Source of the DNA: an uncultured Ruminococcus sp.
GTDB lineage: Bacteria > Bacillota > Clostridia > Oscillospirales > Ruminococcaceae
Assembly (NCBI GenBank): GCA_902776945.1
Contig: CACYSH010000045.1
Span: forward strand, 1 to 32,268
Length of the DNA: 32,268 nucleotides
Reading direction: 5' to 3'
Below, piece by piece: positions 1-7,381 of this stretch. Each line of letters opens with the position of its first letter. The first letter of the stretch is position 1. The translations under genes were made by a program, and so were the position numbers. A model generated the notes under the pieces. It was not told the DNA's origin, did no database searches, and saw only the letters and a program-made list of their open reading frames with translations.

Positions 1-137
1 CGGTGAAAGCCGAGCAGCCCCTTACCCAAGTTTACGACCTGTGAATTATCGGGACCGCGTGAGATCGTAGCCGCAAAACCGCGCAGAAAAAGTTCTTCAT
101 CAAAACCGCTGCCGCACCAACCCATTATCGAACACAT
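1..137 (-). CDS. asnB: Asparagine synthase (glutamine-hydrolysing), N-terminal fragment
   Basis: The first 45 codons of this minus-strand gene lie in the window and the rest runs off the left edge. The protein begins MCSIMGWCGSG and continues with an ISRGPDNSQVV stretch and LGFH. This matches the start of AsnB, where Cys2 becomes the N-terminal nucleophile of the class II glutamine amidotransferase domain and the SRGPD block lies in the glutaminase site. AsnB transfers the glutamine amide nitrogen to aspartate using ATP. The start is fixed by GGAGGAATT just before ATG at 137-135. A promoter and a terminator-like hairpin lie upstream, suggesting attenuation. Only the glutaminase N-terminus is visible, so another class II amidotransferase such as GlmS or PurF is possible but fits less well. 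Confidence 0.85.
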   Translation of the reverse strand, partial: MCSIMGWCGSGFDEELFLRGFAATISRGPDNSQVVNLGKGLLGFH

Positions 138-153
138 TGTAATTCCTCCAAAC

Positions 154-195
154 AAAAAAACGGCATTCCTCTCCCACACCGAAAGGAACGCCGTT
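154..195 (-). terminator. Terminator-like hairpin in the asnB leader
   Basis: Read on the minus strand, a 12-bp stem (195-184 with 170-159, one G-U pair) with a 13-base loop is followed directly by a run of seven U (160-154). This is a textbook intrinsic terminator, but it lies between the asnB promoter and its ribosome site, so it should act on asnB itself. It may also stop read-through from the ABC gene ending at 452. Confidence 0.75.
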
Positions 196-216
196 GTCCA
201 TAATCTTTACTTAAAT

Positions 217-245
217 ATTATAACGCCGCCGAAGCGAAATGTCAA
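217..245 (-). promoter_or_regulatory. Sigma-A promoter of asnB
   Basis: On the minus strand TTGACA (245-240) is followed after exactly 17 bases by TATAAT (222-217), a full consensus match on both boxes. Transcription should start near 210, only about 15 bases before the leader hairpin. Confidence 0.85.
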
Positions 246-451
246 TCATCTTTTGCATAAATTAACGATATTTTAATAATTACGAAATAAAGCGCTCTTT
301 TCCGCCCTGCATCGGGTTTTGCGTGGATACATATTGCAGGGGCGCACCTGTGTGTGTGCCTGTTCCAACATTTAGCATGAATTGCGGGCGCTCACGCAGG
401 AGCGCCCCTACAATATATGTTACCCGCAAATTTCAATGTCGTTTACTTATC
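246..451. repeat. Intergenic region with REP-like repeat pieces
   Basis: No gene is seen here. It holds fragments of a GC-rich palindromic repeat (GGGGCGCACC at about 339-348 and GAGCGCCCCTAC at about 400-411). The 22 bases at 302-323 recur as a perfect inverted copy at 4481-4502 on the other side of the ABC exporter. Related pieces occur at 4380-4530. Confidence 0.6.
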
Positions 452-1222
452 TTACCAGCCCTGTTCCATAAGCCAGTTGTTAAGGTCGCGCTCCCTCGTG
501 CGCAGCTCGGCTTCATTGCCCTCATAATGCCCCATTGACTTCTCGCCGACTATCCCGCCGTCCACAAGATACAACACTCTGCTGCACTTCGCGGCTACTT
601 TGGGGTCATGTGTAACGCACATTATGGTCGTGCCGTCGCGGTTGAGCTTCGCAAGCTCGTTCATTACCTCGTCGGAGCTGTTGCGGTTAAGAGCGCCCGT
701 CGGCTCGTCGGCAAAGATCATCTTCGGCTCGTTTATCATGCTGCGGCAGATACACGCCCTTTGCAGCTGACCGCCCGAAACCTCGTTGATGTCGTTGCCG
801 CCCACATCGTCTATACCCAAACGGTGCATAAGCTCGCGCCCGCGCTGTTCGGTCTCGCGGCGGCTTTCGTGGTTCTTCTTCGACTTCACCGCAGGCAGAA
901 TGATGTTGTCAAGCACGGAGAGATTCTTCATCATGTACATCTGCTGGAAGATAAAACCCATTTCATCGAGCCGCAGCTGTGCCATTTCCTTGTCGCTCAT
1001 GTGCGCGGTCTCTCTGCCGTTAAATTCCACCTCGCCTGCGGTAGCCTTGTCCATGCCCGACACGCAGTACAGCAGAGTGCTTTTTCCCGAGCCGGAGGGA
1101 CCCATAATGGCGACCATTTCGCCCTCTTTTATTTCAAGGTCAACGTTTTTTAGTACGTTGTTCTGTCTCTTGTTCACGATGTAGGTCTTGCAAAGTCCTC
1201 TTGTCTTTAATACGGTGTTCAT
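452..1222 (-). CDS. ABC transporter ATP-binding protein, MacB/LolD/BceA type
   Basis: A 256-residue ATPase that should power the FtsX permease encoded upstream at 1892-4249. Walker A is GPSGSGKST (residues 41-49). The signature is VSGGQLQR, the Walker B is MIFADEPTGAL, and the switch histidine lies in CVTHDPKVA. The DEPTGAL form and the FtsX partner are typical of the MacB/LolD/BceA group, which works on substrates in or near the membrane, such as antimicrobial peptides or lipoproteins. The start has AAGGGG ten bases upstream. The C-terminus carries an extra charged tail of about 30 residues after the usual end. The 670-base gap to the permease is unusual for such pairs and is filled with repeats. 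The substrate cannot be told from sequence. Confidence 0.9.
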   Translation of the reverse strand: MNTVLKTRGLCKTYIVNKRQNNVLKNVDLEIKEGEMVAIMGPSGSGKSTLLYCVSGMDKATAGEVEFNGRETAHMSDKEMAQLRLDEMGFIFQQMYMMKNLSVLDNIILPAVKSKKNHESRRETEQRGRELMHRLGIDDVGGNDINEVSGGQLQRACICRSMINEPKMIFADEPTGALNRNSSDEVMNELAKLNRDGTTIMCVTHDPKVAAKCSRVLYLVDGGIVGEKSMGHYEGNEAELRTRERDLNNWLMEQGW

Positions 1223-1297
1223 AAAGATTCCCCTTTCTTATGTCTCGGTAAAAATATTTGATTTGTAAATATGGTATTAATCGGATTTTCTGTACAG

Positions 1298-1590
1298 TTG
1301 ATTCAAAACCCCACGCTATTACGTCACTTTTTTGTGGTATACATCGGGTATACGTCACATTTTTTGGACAGTTACGGTAAAACACTGCGTTATTATTGGA
1401 TTTTTGCCTGCGGTTGTCATGTATACATCACTTTCCTGTATTTAAACTTTTAAAAAATCAGAATATATATTTTTATAAAGTTTGCGAAAAGTGATGTCTC
1501 GATGTATACCGCGTATAAAACGCTGTAATTACGCGGGGTTTATGATTTACTGTCCGAAAAATGTGACGCATACCGATGTAACCTTCGTAA
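1298..1590 (-). repeat. Diverged structured repeat with GTATAC units
   Basis: This aligns by eye with the repeats at 29566-30110. On the minus strand GGTTACATCGGTATGCG (about 1584-1568) matches GGTTACGTCGGTATGCG at 29865. ACAGTAAAT is followed by TAAACCCCGCGTAATTAC (1542-1525). A CGCAAACTTTATAAAA block comes next, flanked by GTATAC-containing arms. On the plus strand two further relatives of the AAAACCC-ACGCTATTAC core lie at 1305-1322 and 1379-1396. The repeat unit here is GTGA(T/C)GTATAC, different from those of the 29.7-30.1 kb copies. Confidence 0.6.
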
Positions 1591-1684
1591 ATACGCCGCT
1601 TTTTTGTGCCTGCCGCGTTCGCTGCTTGTCTGTACGTCCGTGAAATTCCCCCGCCTTTGCGATTTTTCGAACCTTCGCGCTTTC

Positions 1685-1735
1685 TTTGCGAAATATCGTC
1701 TGTCTGAACTTTGTTCAGACCGCTCTTCTCGCAAA
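1685..1735 (-). repeat. 51-base double-stem repeat, copy 1
   Basis: The inner stem is GTCTGAAC (1702-1709) and GTTCAGAC (1713-1720). The outer stem is TTTGCGA paired with TCGCAAA. It differs at only a few positions from the copy at 10903-10953 and lies on the other strand. There is no U-run, so it is not an ordinary terminator. Confidence 0.7.
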
Positions 1736-1891
1736 CACTATCCACAACTTAAGAAAAAGATTGACGAAAATCATCTTTAAAAACCGTTCATTTACGGGCG
1801 GGAGCAATGGCTGCATTAACAAAGTTAATGCCAACAAGTTCGTGCAGCCGCCCGGTAGTGATTATCTATTTAACTATTATCTGTTTTAGGC

Positions 1892-4249
1892 TTATTCTAT
1901 GCTTGCCGCGTCCGTCGCCGTTATCGTCTTCATATAAAGCGCCGTCAGGAACGAACCTGCTATCGTTACCGATATGAGTATCGCAGGACAGGTGAAGAAT
2001 ATCTCAAAAGCGTCAAACGCCACATTTACCCCCCTTACACTGCCTATCATTGAGAAAATGAAGTTTATCAGCCACTTGCTTATAGGCAGAACCGCCGCCG
2101 ACGCAATGCCCGCCGCCGTCAGAGCCGCAATGCCGAACCGCATAACGTGCTGCCCGACAATGCTCCTGCTGCGTAAGCCTACCGCCTTCATAAGCGCTAT
2201 CTCGGTCTTTTCCTTCGAAATGAAGCTGCGCTCCATGAGTATCACGATAAGCGAGGTGACGATCACGGTCATGACCATCATTACTTTCTTTATGCCGTTC
2301 ATCGTGCCGGACATCGAGGTGAAGTAATCCACCAGCTCGGCGTTTGTCAGAACCTTTTCAATGTCGAATATCTCCTTTACCTTGTCGGCATTGCGGCGAA
2401 GCCCCGCACGGTCAGGCTGCCCGTCGAACTCAAACTGAAGCCCTAAGAAGTTCGAAAGCTGGTCGTGAGCTATCGGCGCGTTTTCACAGAGCCTTGCGGT
2501 ATAGCCGCCGTTCATGAACGAGGAGAACGTGCCTGTTATGATGAACTCCTTTTCAGCGCCGCCCACGTCTGCCTTTACTCTGTCGCCTATCTCCGCGCCG
2601 AGCTTTTCAAGCGCACGGTCGGTCATGGCGCATTCGTCCTCTTTGACGGGAGCGCTGCCGCTCAGGTAGGTGAAATTCTCCGCCGAAGTGTTCTTTGTTA
2701 CAATGTACTGAATATCGAACGAATTGTCGCCGCAGGTGGTCGTGTAGTCAAGACCGTAGGTAACTGTGGCTTTTCCGGGAATACCGTTTTCGGCGAGGGT
2801 CTTTTCGGTTTTGCTGATAAGCGATTCGTAGTCCGCGCCTTCGGTGAAAGCCTCGTTCATGCCGTCGATGTTGTCCATTATGGTAATGTCTGTCTGCGGG
2901 GAGATGCAGAAAAGCTCAATGGGCTTGTCGCTGCTTAACGTATTGGCGCTGTTTGACATAATTGTCATCATCAGTACGCAGAGGGTGAATATTATCGTTA
3001 TTATAATGAATTGCCTGGGAGCGCTTGCAATGTCGTTCACGGCGAGGAAGCCTGTCGCGGGAAGTCTTGAACGTCCCAGGTGCATAAGGCTCTTTTTGCC
3101 GAAGCGCTCGCCTGTCTGACCGTTTCTCACCGCGTCAATGGGCGAGAGCTTTTTCACTCTGCGGGTGCAGCCGTAGCAGAAAAGAAGTATCATAACAACG
3201 ACCGCCGCCGAGCCTGCCAGCGCCAGCAGTATATTTCCGCCGCCGCCGAACACGATATTTTTTGATACGGAATCGAGCAGAACGCCGCTTAAAGGTATCG
3301 AGCAGACAAAGCCTGTCGCCGAGCCGACAACCGCTATCGCCGCGTATTTGACGATATACAGCCCGCGAATGCTGCCGTTGTCGATGCCGACCGCCTTCAT
3401 TACGCCTATCTCGCGGAACTCCTCCGTGATAGTAAAGCCGATAGTGAATCGCAGCACCACGAAAGCCGTTATCAGCAGTACAACGCAGATCGCAAGCATA
3501 ATATAAGCCGTCAGCTTGTCGTAAAGGAAATTATCGCTCATTTCGGCGCGGGTTGTGACATTAACGCCTGTCATATCGCTTATGGCATCGCGCACCGCGT
3601 CGGGGTCGTCTGTCTTTACATAGAAATACTTGTATTTCGGCAGACCCGAAACCGCGAGCGGCTCTATCTCGTCGAAATCCGCCTTGTTCAGCATAATGCG
3701 GGGGCTGCCCTGATTGTTGGAAACGTGTGCAGCGTCCTTGAGAGTGCTTTCGTATCTGAAAGTGAATTTTTTGCCGCCCGCTTCAAGCTCCATAAGAGCG
3801 CCCTTTTCGGGAGCTTCGATACCGTCGAGGACGTTCGCGGTGCAGTAAAAGCTGCCCTTCGGCACTTTGGTTATCTCGTTGTCGGCGCTGTCGAAATATT
3901 TTACAGCAATATCCGAGTAAATGCAGGCGGCGCTGACGAACTTCATCGGCTCGCCGTCCAGCCTGAACGAATCGGACATGAGGAAGAAGTTCTCTTCGGT
4001 TTTTATCTCTTTTACCGAATCAATTCCGCCGAGAGTGTCTTCCAGTTCGTCTGCGGTCTCTGTTGCGGTACTGAGCATAAGTTCGGGCGCGTCGGCGAGG
4101 TCGAGGAATCTGTCTATACCCTTTGTCACCGCCGAGAGGTTATTCACCGCCGCCCCCGCGAACATTGCTGACATTACAACGAACAGCAGAAGTATGATGT
4201 TCATGGTCTTTTTGCGTTTCAGGTCTTTTTTTAGTATTCTGAAAAACAT
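1892..4249 (-). CDS. FtsX-like ABC transporter permease, large
   Basis: A 785-residue membrane protein forming the permease half of the exporter with the ATPase at 452-1222. A first membrane segment at about residues 15-37 is followed by an extracytoplasmic domain of about 200 residues and three membrane segments (about 250-380). A further segment near 415-435 leads to a second large extracytoplasmic domain and three C-terminal segments. The second-repeat motif SKEKTEIALMKAVGLRSRSI and the first-repeat EEFREIGVMKAVGIDNGSI are the coupling regions of a duplicated FtsX domain. The start has AAAGGAG ten bases upstream. Its extended -10 box is at 4306-4311. The two large outer domains suggest handling of a surface or membrane substrate, which remains unknown. 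Confidence 0.88.
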   Translation of the reverse strand: MFFRILKKDLKRKKTMNIILLLFVVMSAMFAGAAVNNLSAVTKGIDRFLDLADAPELMLSTATETADELEDTLGGIDSVKEIKTEENFFLMSDSFRLDGEPMKFVSAACIYSDIAVKYFDSADNEITKVPKGSFYCTANVLDGIEAPEKGALMELEAGGKKFTFRYESTLKDAAHVSNNQGSPRIMLNKADFDEIEPLAVSGLPKYKYFYVKTDDPDAVRDAISDMTGVNVTTRAEMSDNFLYDKLTAYIMLAICVVLLITAFVVLRFTIGFTITEEFREIGVMKAVGIDNGSIRGLYIVKYAAIAVVGSATGFVCSIPLSGVLLDSVSKNIVFGGGGNILLALAGSAAVVVMILLFCYGCTRRVKKLSPIDAVRNGQTGERFGKKSLMHLGRSRLPATGFLAVNDIASAPRQFIIITIIFTLCVLMMTIMSNSANTLSSDKPIELFCISPQTDITIMDNIDGMNEAFTEGADYESLISKTEKTLAENGIPGKATVTYGLDYTTTCGDNSFDIQYIVTKNTSAENFTYLSGSAPVKEDECAMTDRALEKLGAEIGDRVKADVGGAEKEFIITGTFSSFMNGGYTARLCENAPIAHDQLSNFLGLQFEFDGQPDRAGLRRNADKVKEIFDIEKVLTNAELVDYFTSMSGTMNGIKKVMMVMTVIVTSLIVILMERSFISKEKTEIALMKAVGLRSRSIVGQHVMRFGIAALTAAGIASAAVLPISKWLINFIFSMIGSVRGVNVAFDAFEIFFTCPAILISVTIAGSFLTALYMKTITATDAASIE

Positions 4250-4305
4250 AAGATCGTCTCCTTTCTTTATCTCCGTTTTGTTGTCCCTGTTCTTTTGATG
4301 TATTA

Positions 4306-4311
4306 ATTATA
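4306..4311 (-). promoter_or_regulatory. Extended -10 promoter of the FtsX permease gene
   Basis: On the minus strand TGCTATAAT is an extended -10 box (TATAAT at 4311-4306) about 60 bases before the start codon. No good -35 box at 17 bases is seen. Confidence 0.55.
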
Positions 4312-4370
4312 GCACATCAATTCTTAACAAGTCTTTAACTTTTGAAAATCGCCGCGAAGGTCAGGAAAAA

Positions 4371-4530
4371 TCATTCGGACGGTGCATTCACGGACGCGCA
4401 ATGTGCGCCCCTACAAATATATGTAATGTAGACAGACCGTAGGGGCGCACCTGCGTGTGCGCCCCTACAATATTTATCTGCGCAAAACCCGATGCAGGGC
4501 GGGGTACATATTGCGTAGGGGAGAGCTGCC
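4371..4530. repeat. REP-like GC-rich palindromes
   Basis: A perfect 12-bp inverted repeat GTAGGGGCGCAC / GTGCGCCCCTAC lies at 4439-4450 and 4457-4468 with a 6-base loop. A further half copy is at about 4401-4413. The 22 bases at 4481-4502 are the reverse complement of 302-323. The rest of the gap up to the promoter at 4638 shows nothing else. Confidence 0.7.
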
Positions 4531-4637
4531 CGTGAAATGAACGTATCTGTGTGAATTAAAGTATTCTGCGCAAACGCACGAAACTTGTTTCTCGGTCACA
4601 TCAAGTCTGAATAACCTGTCAGGAGTTCCCATGAACC

Positions 4638-4666
4638 TTGACAAATTTCAGAAGATGTGATATTAT
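4638..4666 (+). promoter_or_regulatory. Sigma-A promoter of the ABC-2 exporter operon
   Basis: TTGACA (4638-4643), 17 bases, then TATTAT (4661-4666) with an upstream TG (extended -10). It lies 80 bases before the ATPase start. Confidence 0.75.
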
Positions 4667-4745
4667 TATGATATCAAATATATCTTAATTACATATTGAG
4701 ATGTATCATAAAAGAGAACAGACCAAAGAAAGTGAGTGACAGACT

Positions 4746-5480
4746 ATGGCAAAAACTAACGCAATGCTCGAAATAAAGGGCTATTCAAAGACCTACGGCG
4801 AGGGCGGCGCAAAAGCCGCCGATAATGTGAACCTTACCGTCGAAAGCGGCGACATCTACGGCTTTATCGGACATAACGGCGCGGGAAAATCGACTACTAT
4901 CCGCGCTGTGGTGGGCGTGCTGGACTTCACGGAGGGCGAGATATTTATAGACGGTCATTCCGTAAAAACCGAATCTATGGAGTGCAAAAGGATAACCGCC
5001 TATATCCCCGATAACCCCGATCTTTACGAAAATCTTACGGGTATCCAGTATCTTAATTTCATAGCGGACATTTTCGGGATAAGCTCCGCCGAACGAAAGG
5101 AACGCATTTCCCGCTTTGCCGAAAGGTTCGAGATAACCGATTCGCTGGGCGACCTGATAAGCTCCTACTCTCACGGAATGAAGCAGAAATTAGCGGTCAT
5201 CTCGGCGCTTATCCACGAACCGAAGCTGCTCGTGCTTGACGAGCCGTTCGTGGGTCTTGACCCGAAGGCGGCTTTCACACTCAAACAGATAATGCGCGAG
5301 GTCTGCGAAAAGGGTACGGCTATATTTTTCTCGACCCATGTGCTTGACGTTGCCGAAAAGCTCTGCAACAAGGTCGCAATAATAAAACAGGGAAAAATAA
5401 TCGCGTCGGGAACAATGGAAGAGCTTACTCACGGCGAGTCGCTCGAAGAGGTATTTTTAGAGGTAATAGAAGGAAAATGA
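4746..5480 (+). CDS. ABC-2 type transporter, ATP-binding protein
   Basis: A 244-residue ATPase of the drug/antibiotic or bacteriocin exporter type. Walker A is GHNGAGKST (residues 42-50), the signature region is SSYSHGMKQKL, Walker B is LLVLDEPFVGLDP and the switch histidine is in FFSTHVLD. The GLDP D-loop and the HGMKQKL signature are typical of ATPases that pair with ABC-2 permeases. The gene shares an ATGA overlap with the permease at 5477, so translation should be coupled. The start codon has only a weak GTGAG-like ribosome site. Neither regulator nor substrate gene lies next to it, so the exported molecule is unknown. Confidence 0.9.
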   Translation: MAKTNAMLEIKGYSKTYGEGGAKAADNVNLTVESGDIYGFIGHNGAGKSTTIRAVVGVLDFTEGEIFIDGHSVKTESMECKRITAYIPDNPDLYENLTGIQYLNFIADIFGISSAERKERISRFAERFEITDSLGDLISSYSHGMKQKLAVISALIHEPKLLVLDEPFVGLDPKAAFTLKQIMREVCEKGTAIFFSTHVLDVAEKLCNKVAIIKQGKIIASGTMEELTHGESLEEVFLEVIEGK

Positions 5481-7075
5481 ACAGAAATATTGTGCTTTTA
5501 AGGAACCTGCTGCTTTCAACAAGTCTTACAAACAGATATAAATACTGCAAAGACAAGAAAAAGAAAAGTAAGATAGCCGGCGGCATGGTAGGAAATGTTA
5601 TTCTTTACATAATGCTTATCTCGTACTGCGTTGCCGACTGCGCGGGCTTCGGCTATTACGGCATGACGGAACAGATTCCCGCTGCGTGCGCGGCGGTCAT
5701 CTCGCTGCTTTCGTTCGTGTTTACGCTTTTCAAGACGAACGGCTATCTGTTCGCTTTCAAGGAATATGATATGCTGATGTCGCTGCCCTTTGAGCCGAAA
5801 AGCATTGCCGCCTGCAAGTTCATGTATATGTACGTCAAGAACCTGCCCTGGCTGATGAGCGTTTCGGTCTCGATGCTTGCGGTGTACGGATATTTCGCCA
5901 AGCCGTCTGCTGCGGTTTATCCCGTGTGGCTGATCCTTTCGCTTATACTGCCCGTTATACCGATGCTTTTAGCGGCGTTTTTGGGATTTATTATCGCAAA
6001 ATTAGGCTCGGGCTTTAAGAATAAGACGATAGCTCAGACCGTGTTTTCAATACTTACCATACTTGCCTGTTTCGGGCTTAGATTCTTCCTTGAGGATATG
6101 TTCCGCGAGAACAAGACCGAAGAGGTCATGACGTATATGTCCGATATGAACGTTAAGGCGGAGCGGCTTTATCCGCCGATAGAGTGGTTCAGGGGCGCGG
6201 CGGCAGAGCTTAAAATATCCGATATGCTGCTTATCGCGGGGCTTTCGGCGGTGCTTTTCGAAGTGATATTCCTTCTTGTCGGCAGGTCGTACCGCAGGAT
6301 AAATTCGGCGCTGAAATCGCATTCGGCACAGGGCAATTTTGTCATGACCGAGCAGAAGACCCGCAGCATTCTCGGCGCGATAGTTTTCAAGGAGTTCCGC
6401 CGCATGACAGGCTCGGCGATATACATGACAAACGCGCTTGTGGGAGAGCTTTTCTGCCTTATCGCGGGTATCGGGATAATGTTCGCGGACATTGACAAGC
6501 TGATAGCGAAGATGTTCAAGGGCGCTCCGCTGACGAAAGAAATGCTTTTCCCGGCTATCCCTTTCATCGTGTATTTCTTTGTGGGAATGATCTCGACGGC
6601 GGCTTTCACGCCCTCGCTGGAAGGAAAGAATTACTGGATCGTGCAGAGCCTGCCTATCTCAAAGAAGACGCTTTATCAGGGAAAAATGCTGTTTAATTTC
6701 CTGCTGATAACGCCGTTTGCGCTGTTTGCGGTCATTTCGTTCAGCGTTTCGGCTAAGGTTTCTGCGGTCAGTGCCGTTTTGTATGTAACGCTTATTGTAA
6801 TACTTTGTGCGTTTTCGTCGGCTTGGGGGTGTGCCTGCGGGGTAAAGCATATCCGCCTTGACTGGGAGAATGAGGTTGAGGTCATCAAGCAGGGGACGGC
6901 GGTAACGGTCTATCTTTTTCCGAATATGATCGTTACTATGGCGCTTACGGTGCTGGTTGTGTATCTTGGCACTAAGACAGAGCAGACGATCGTTACAGGC
7001 ATTATGGCAGGGATCGCGGCGGTGGCTACGTTGCTTGCATATTTAAGGGTAATGTCTTTGGCGAAGGAGAAATGA
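5477..7075 (+). CDS. ABC-2 type exporter permease, 532 residues
   Basis: A polytopic membrane protein with roughly a dozen hydrophobic segments, arranged as two halves of about 260 residues separated by a polar stretch (about 290-310). It partners with the ATPase whose stop codon it overlaps. The N-terminus starts with a cytoplasmic basic stretch (KYCKDKKKKSK), then membrane segments. The KEYDMLMSLPFEPKSI and NYWIVQSLPISKKTLYQGK stretches recall the cytoplasmic coupling region repeated in both halves of large Firmicute ABC-2 exporters. The family is recognised only in general terms; the substrate is not evident. Confidence 0.8.
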   Translation: MNRNIVLLRNLLLSTSLTNRYKYCKDKKKKSKIAGGMVGNVILYIMLISYCVADCAGFGYYGMTEQIPAACAAVISLLSFVFTLFKTNGYLFAFKEYDMLMSLPFEPKSIAACKFMYMYVKNLPWLMSVSVSMLAVYGYFAKPSAAVYPVWLILSLILPVIPMLLAAFLGFIIAKLGSGFKNKTIAQTVFSILTILACFGLRFFLEDMFRENKTEEVMTYMSDMNVKAERLYPPIEWFRGAAAELKISDMLLIAGLSAVLFEVIFLLVGRSYRRINSALKSHSAQGNFVMTEQKTRSILGAIVFKEFRRMTGSAIYMTNALVGELFCLIAGIGIMFADIDKLIAKMFKGAPLTKEMLFPAIPFIVYFFVGMISTAAFTPSLEGKNYWIVQSLPISKKTLYQGKMLFNFLLITPFALFAVISFSVSAKVSAVSAVLYVTLIVILCAFSSAWGCACGVKHIRLDWENEVEVIKQGTAVTVYLFPNMIVTMALTVLVVYLGTKTEQTIVTGIMAGIAAVATLLAYLRVMSLAKEK

Positions 7076-7292
7076 GCAAAGTGAAGGCTTTTTTTATTAG
7101 GGATCGCGGAACGAATCCTGCCGTCCCGCAGAACGTGAGCGAGCTTGCAGCACGAACTTGTTCGTGCCGCGCACCCGCGTAATCGCCCCCTGCGTAGGGG
7201 GCAGCGCACGGGCGCTGGATTCCGTGTCCGTTTCTCCGCCCACTTTTTTGTTTTTTTCGCTTTTCTTATTTACACAAATTTGCCTTTTTCTG
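7076..7292. other. Intergenic region with inverted repeats
   Basis: No gene is seen. It contains a perfect short palindrome GCACGAAC/GTTCGTGC (about 7148-7165), a CCCCC/GGGGG hairpin (about 7187-7202) and an imperfect outer inverted pair (CGGAACGAATCC near 7106 and GGATTCCGTGTCCG near 7217). It may be the remnant of a small mobile repeat. The ORF reading through it upstream of 7382 has no ribosome site and precedes the promoter. Confidence 0.45.
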
Positions 7293-7321
7293 TTGACCGC
7301 CGCCCTTATTTGTGCTATAAT
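7293..7321 (+). promoter_or_regulatory. Sigma-A promoter of the primase-helicase fusion gene
   Basis: TTGACC (7293-7298), 17 bases, TATAAT (7316-7321) with TG one base before the -10 box. It places transcription start near 7328, so translation must start at ATG 7382 and not in the open frame that extends back to 7145. Confidence 0.85.
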
Positions 7322-7381
7322 AATGTTATACCCGCCGCGCCCGGTCGGGTCTCGAATACTTTACAGATATTGGGTGTTTAT

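Larger units (their letters stand above)
1223..1891 (-). repeat. Repeat-filled gap between ABC permease and ATPase
   Basis: No convincing gene is present. Read on the minus strand the stretch holds, in order, a hairpin GCATTAAC/GTTAATGC (about 1811-1831), a 51-base stem-loop repeat (1685-1735), and a GTATAC-based structured repeat (about 1298-1590) with inverted arms CATCACTTT (1426-1434) and AAAGTGATG (1488-1496) around an AAACTTT/AAAGTTT inner stem. Short ORFs here overlap the repeats and differ between copies, so I treat them as incidental. Confidence 0.7.

Noticed and set aside
1140-1745. Several short minus-strand frames in the ABC exporter gap
   Set aside because: They overlap structured repeats, are not in the same frame between repeat copies and lack ribosome sites.
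7145-7381. In-frame extension of the primase-helicase fusion by 79 codons upstream of 7382
   Set aside because: It lies mostly upstream of a consensus promoter (7293-7321), has no ribosome site and reads through palindromic repeat sequence.
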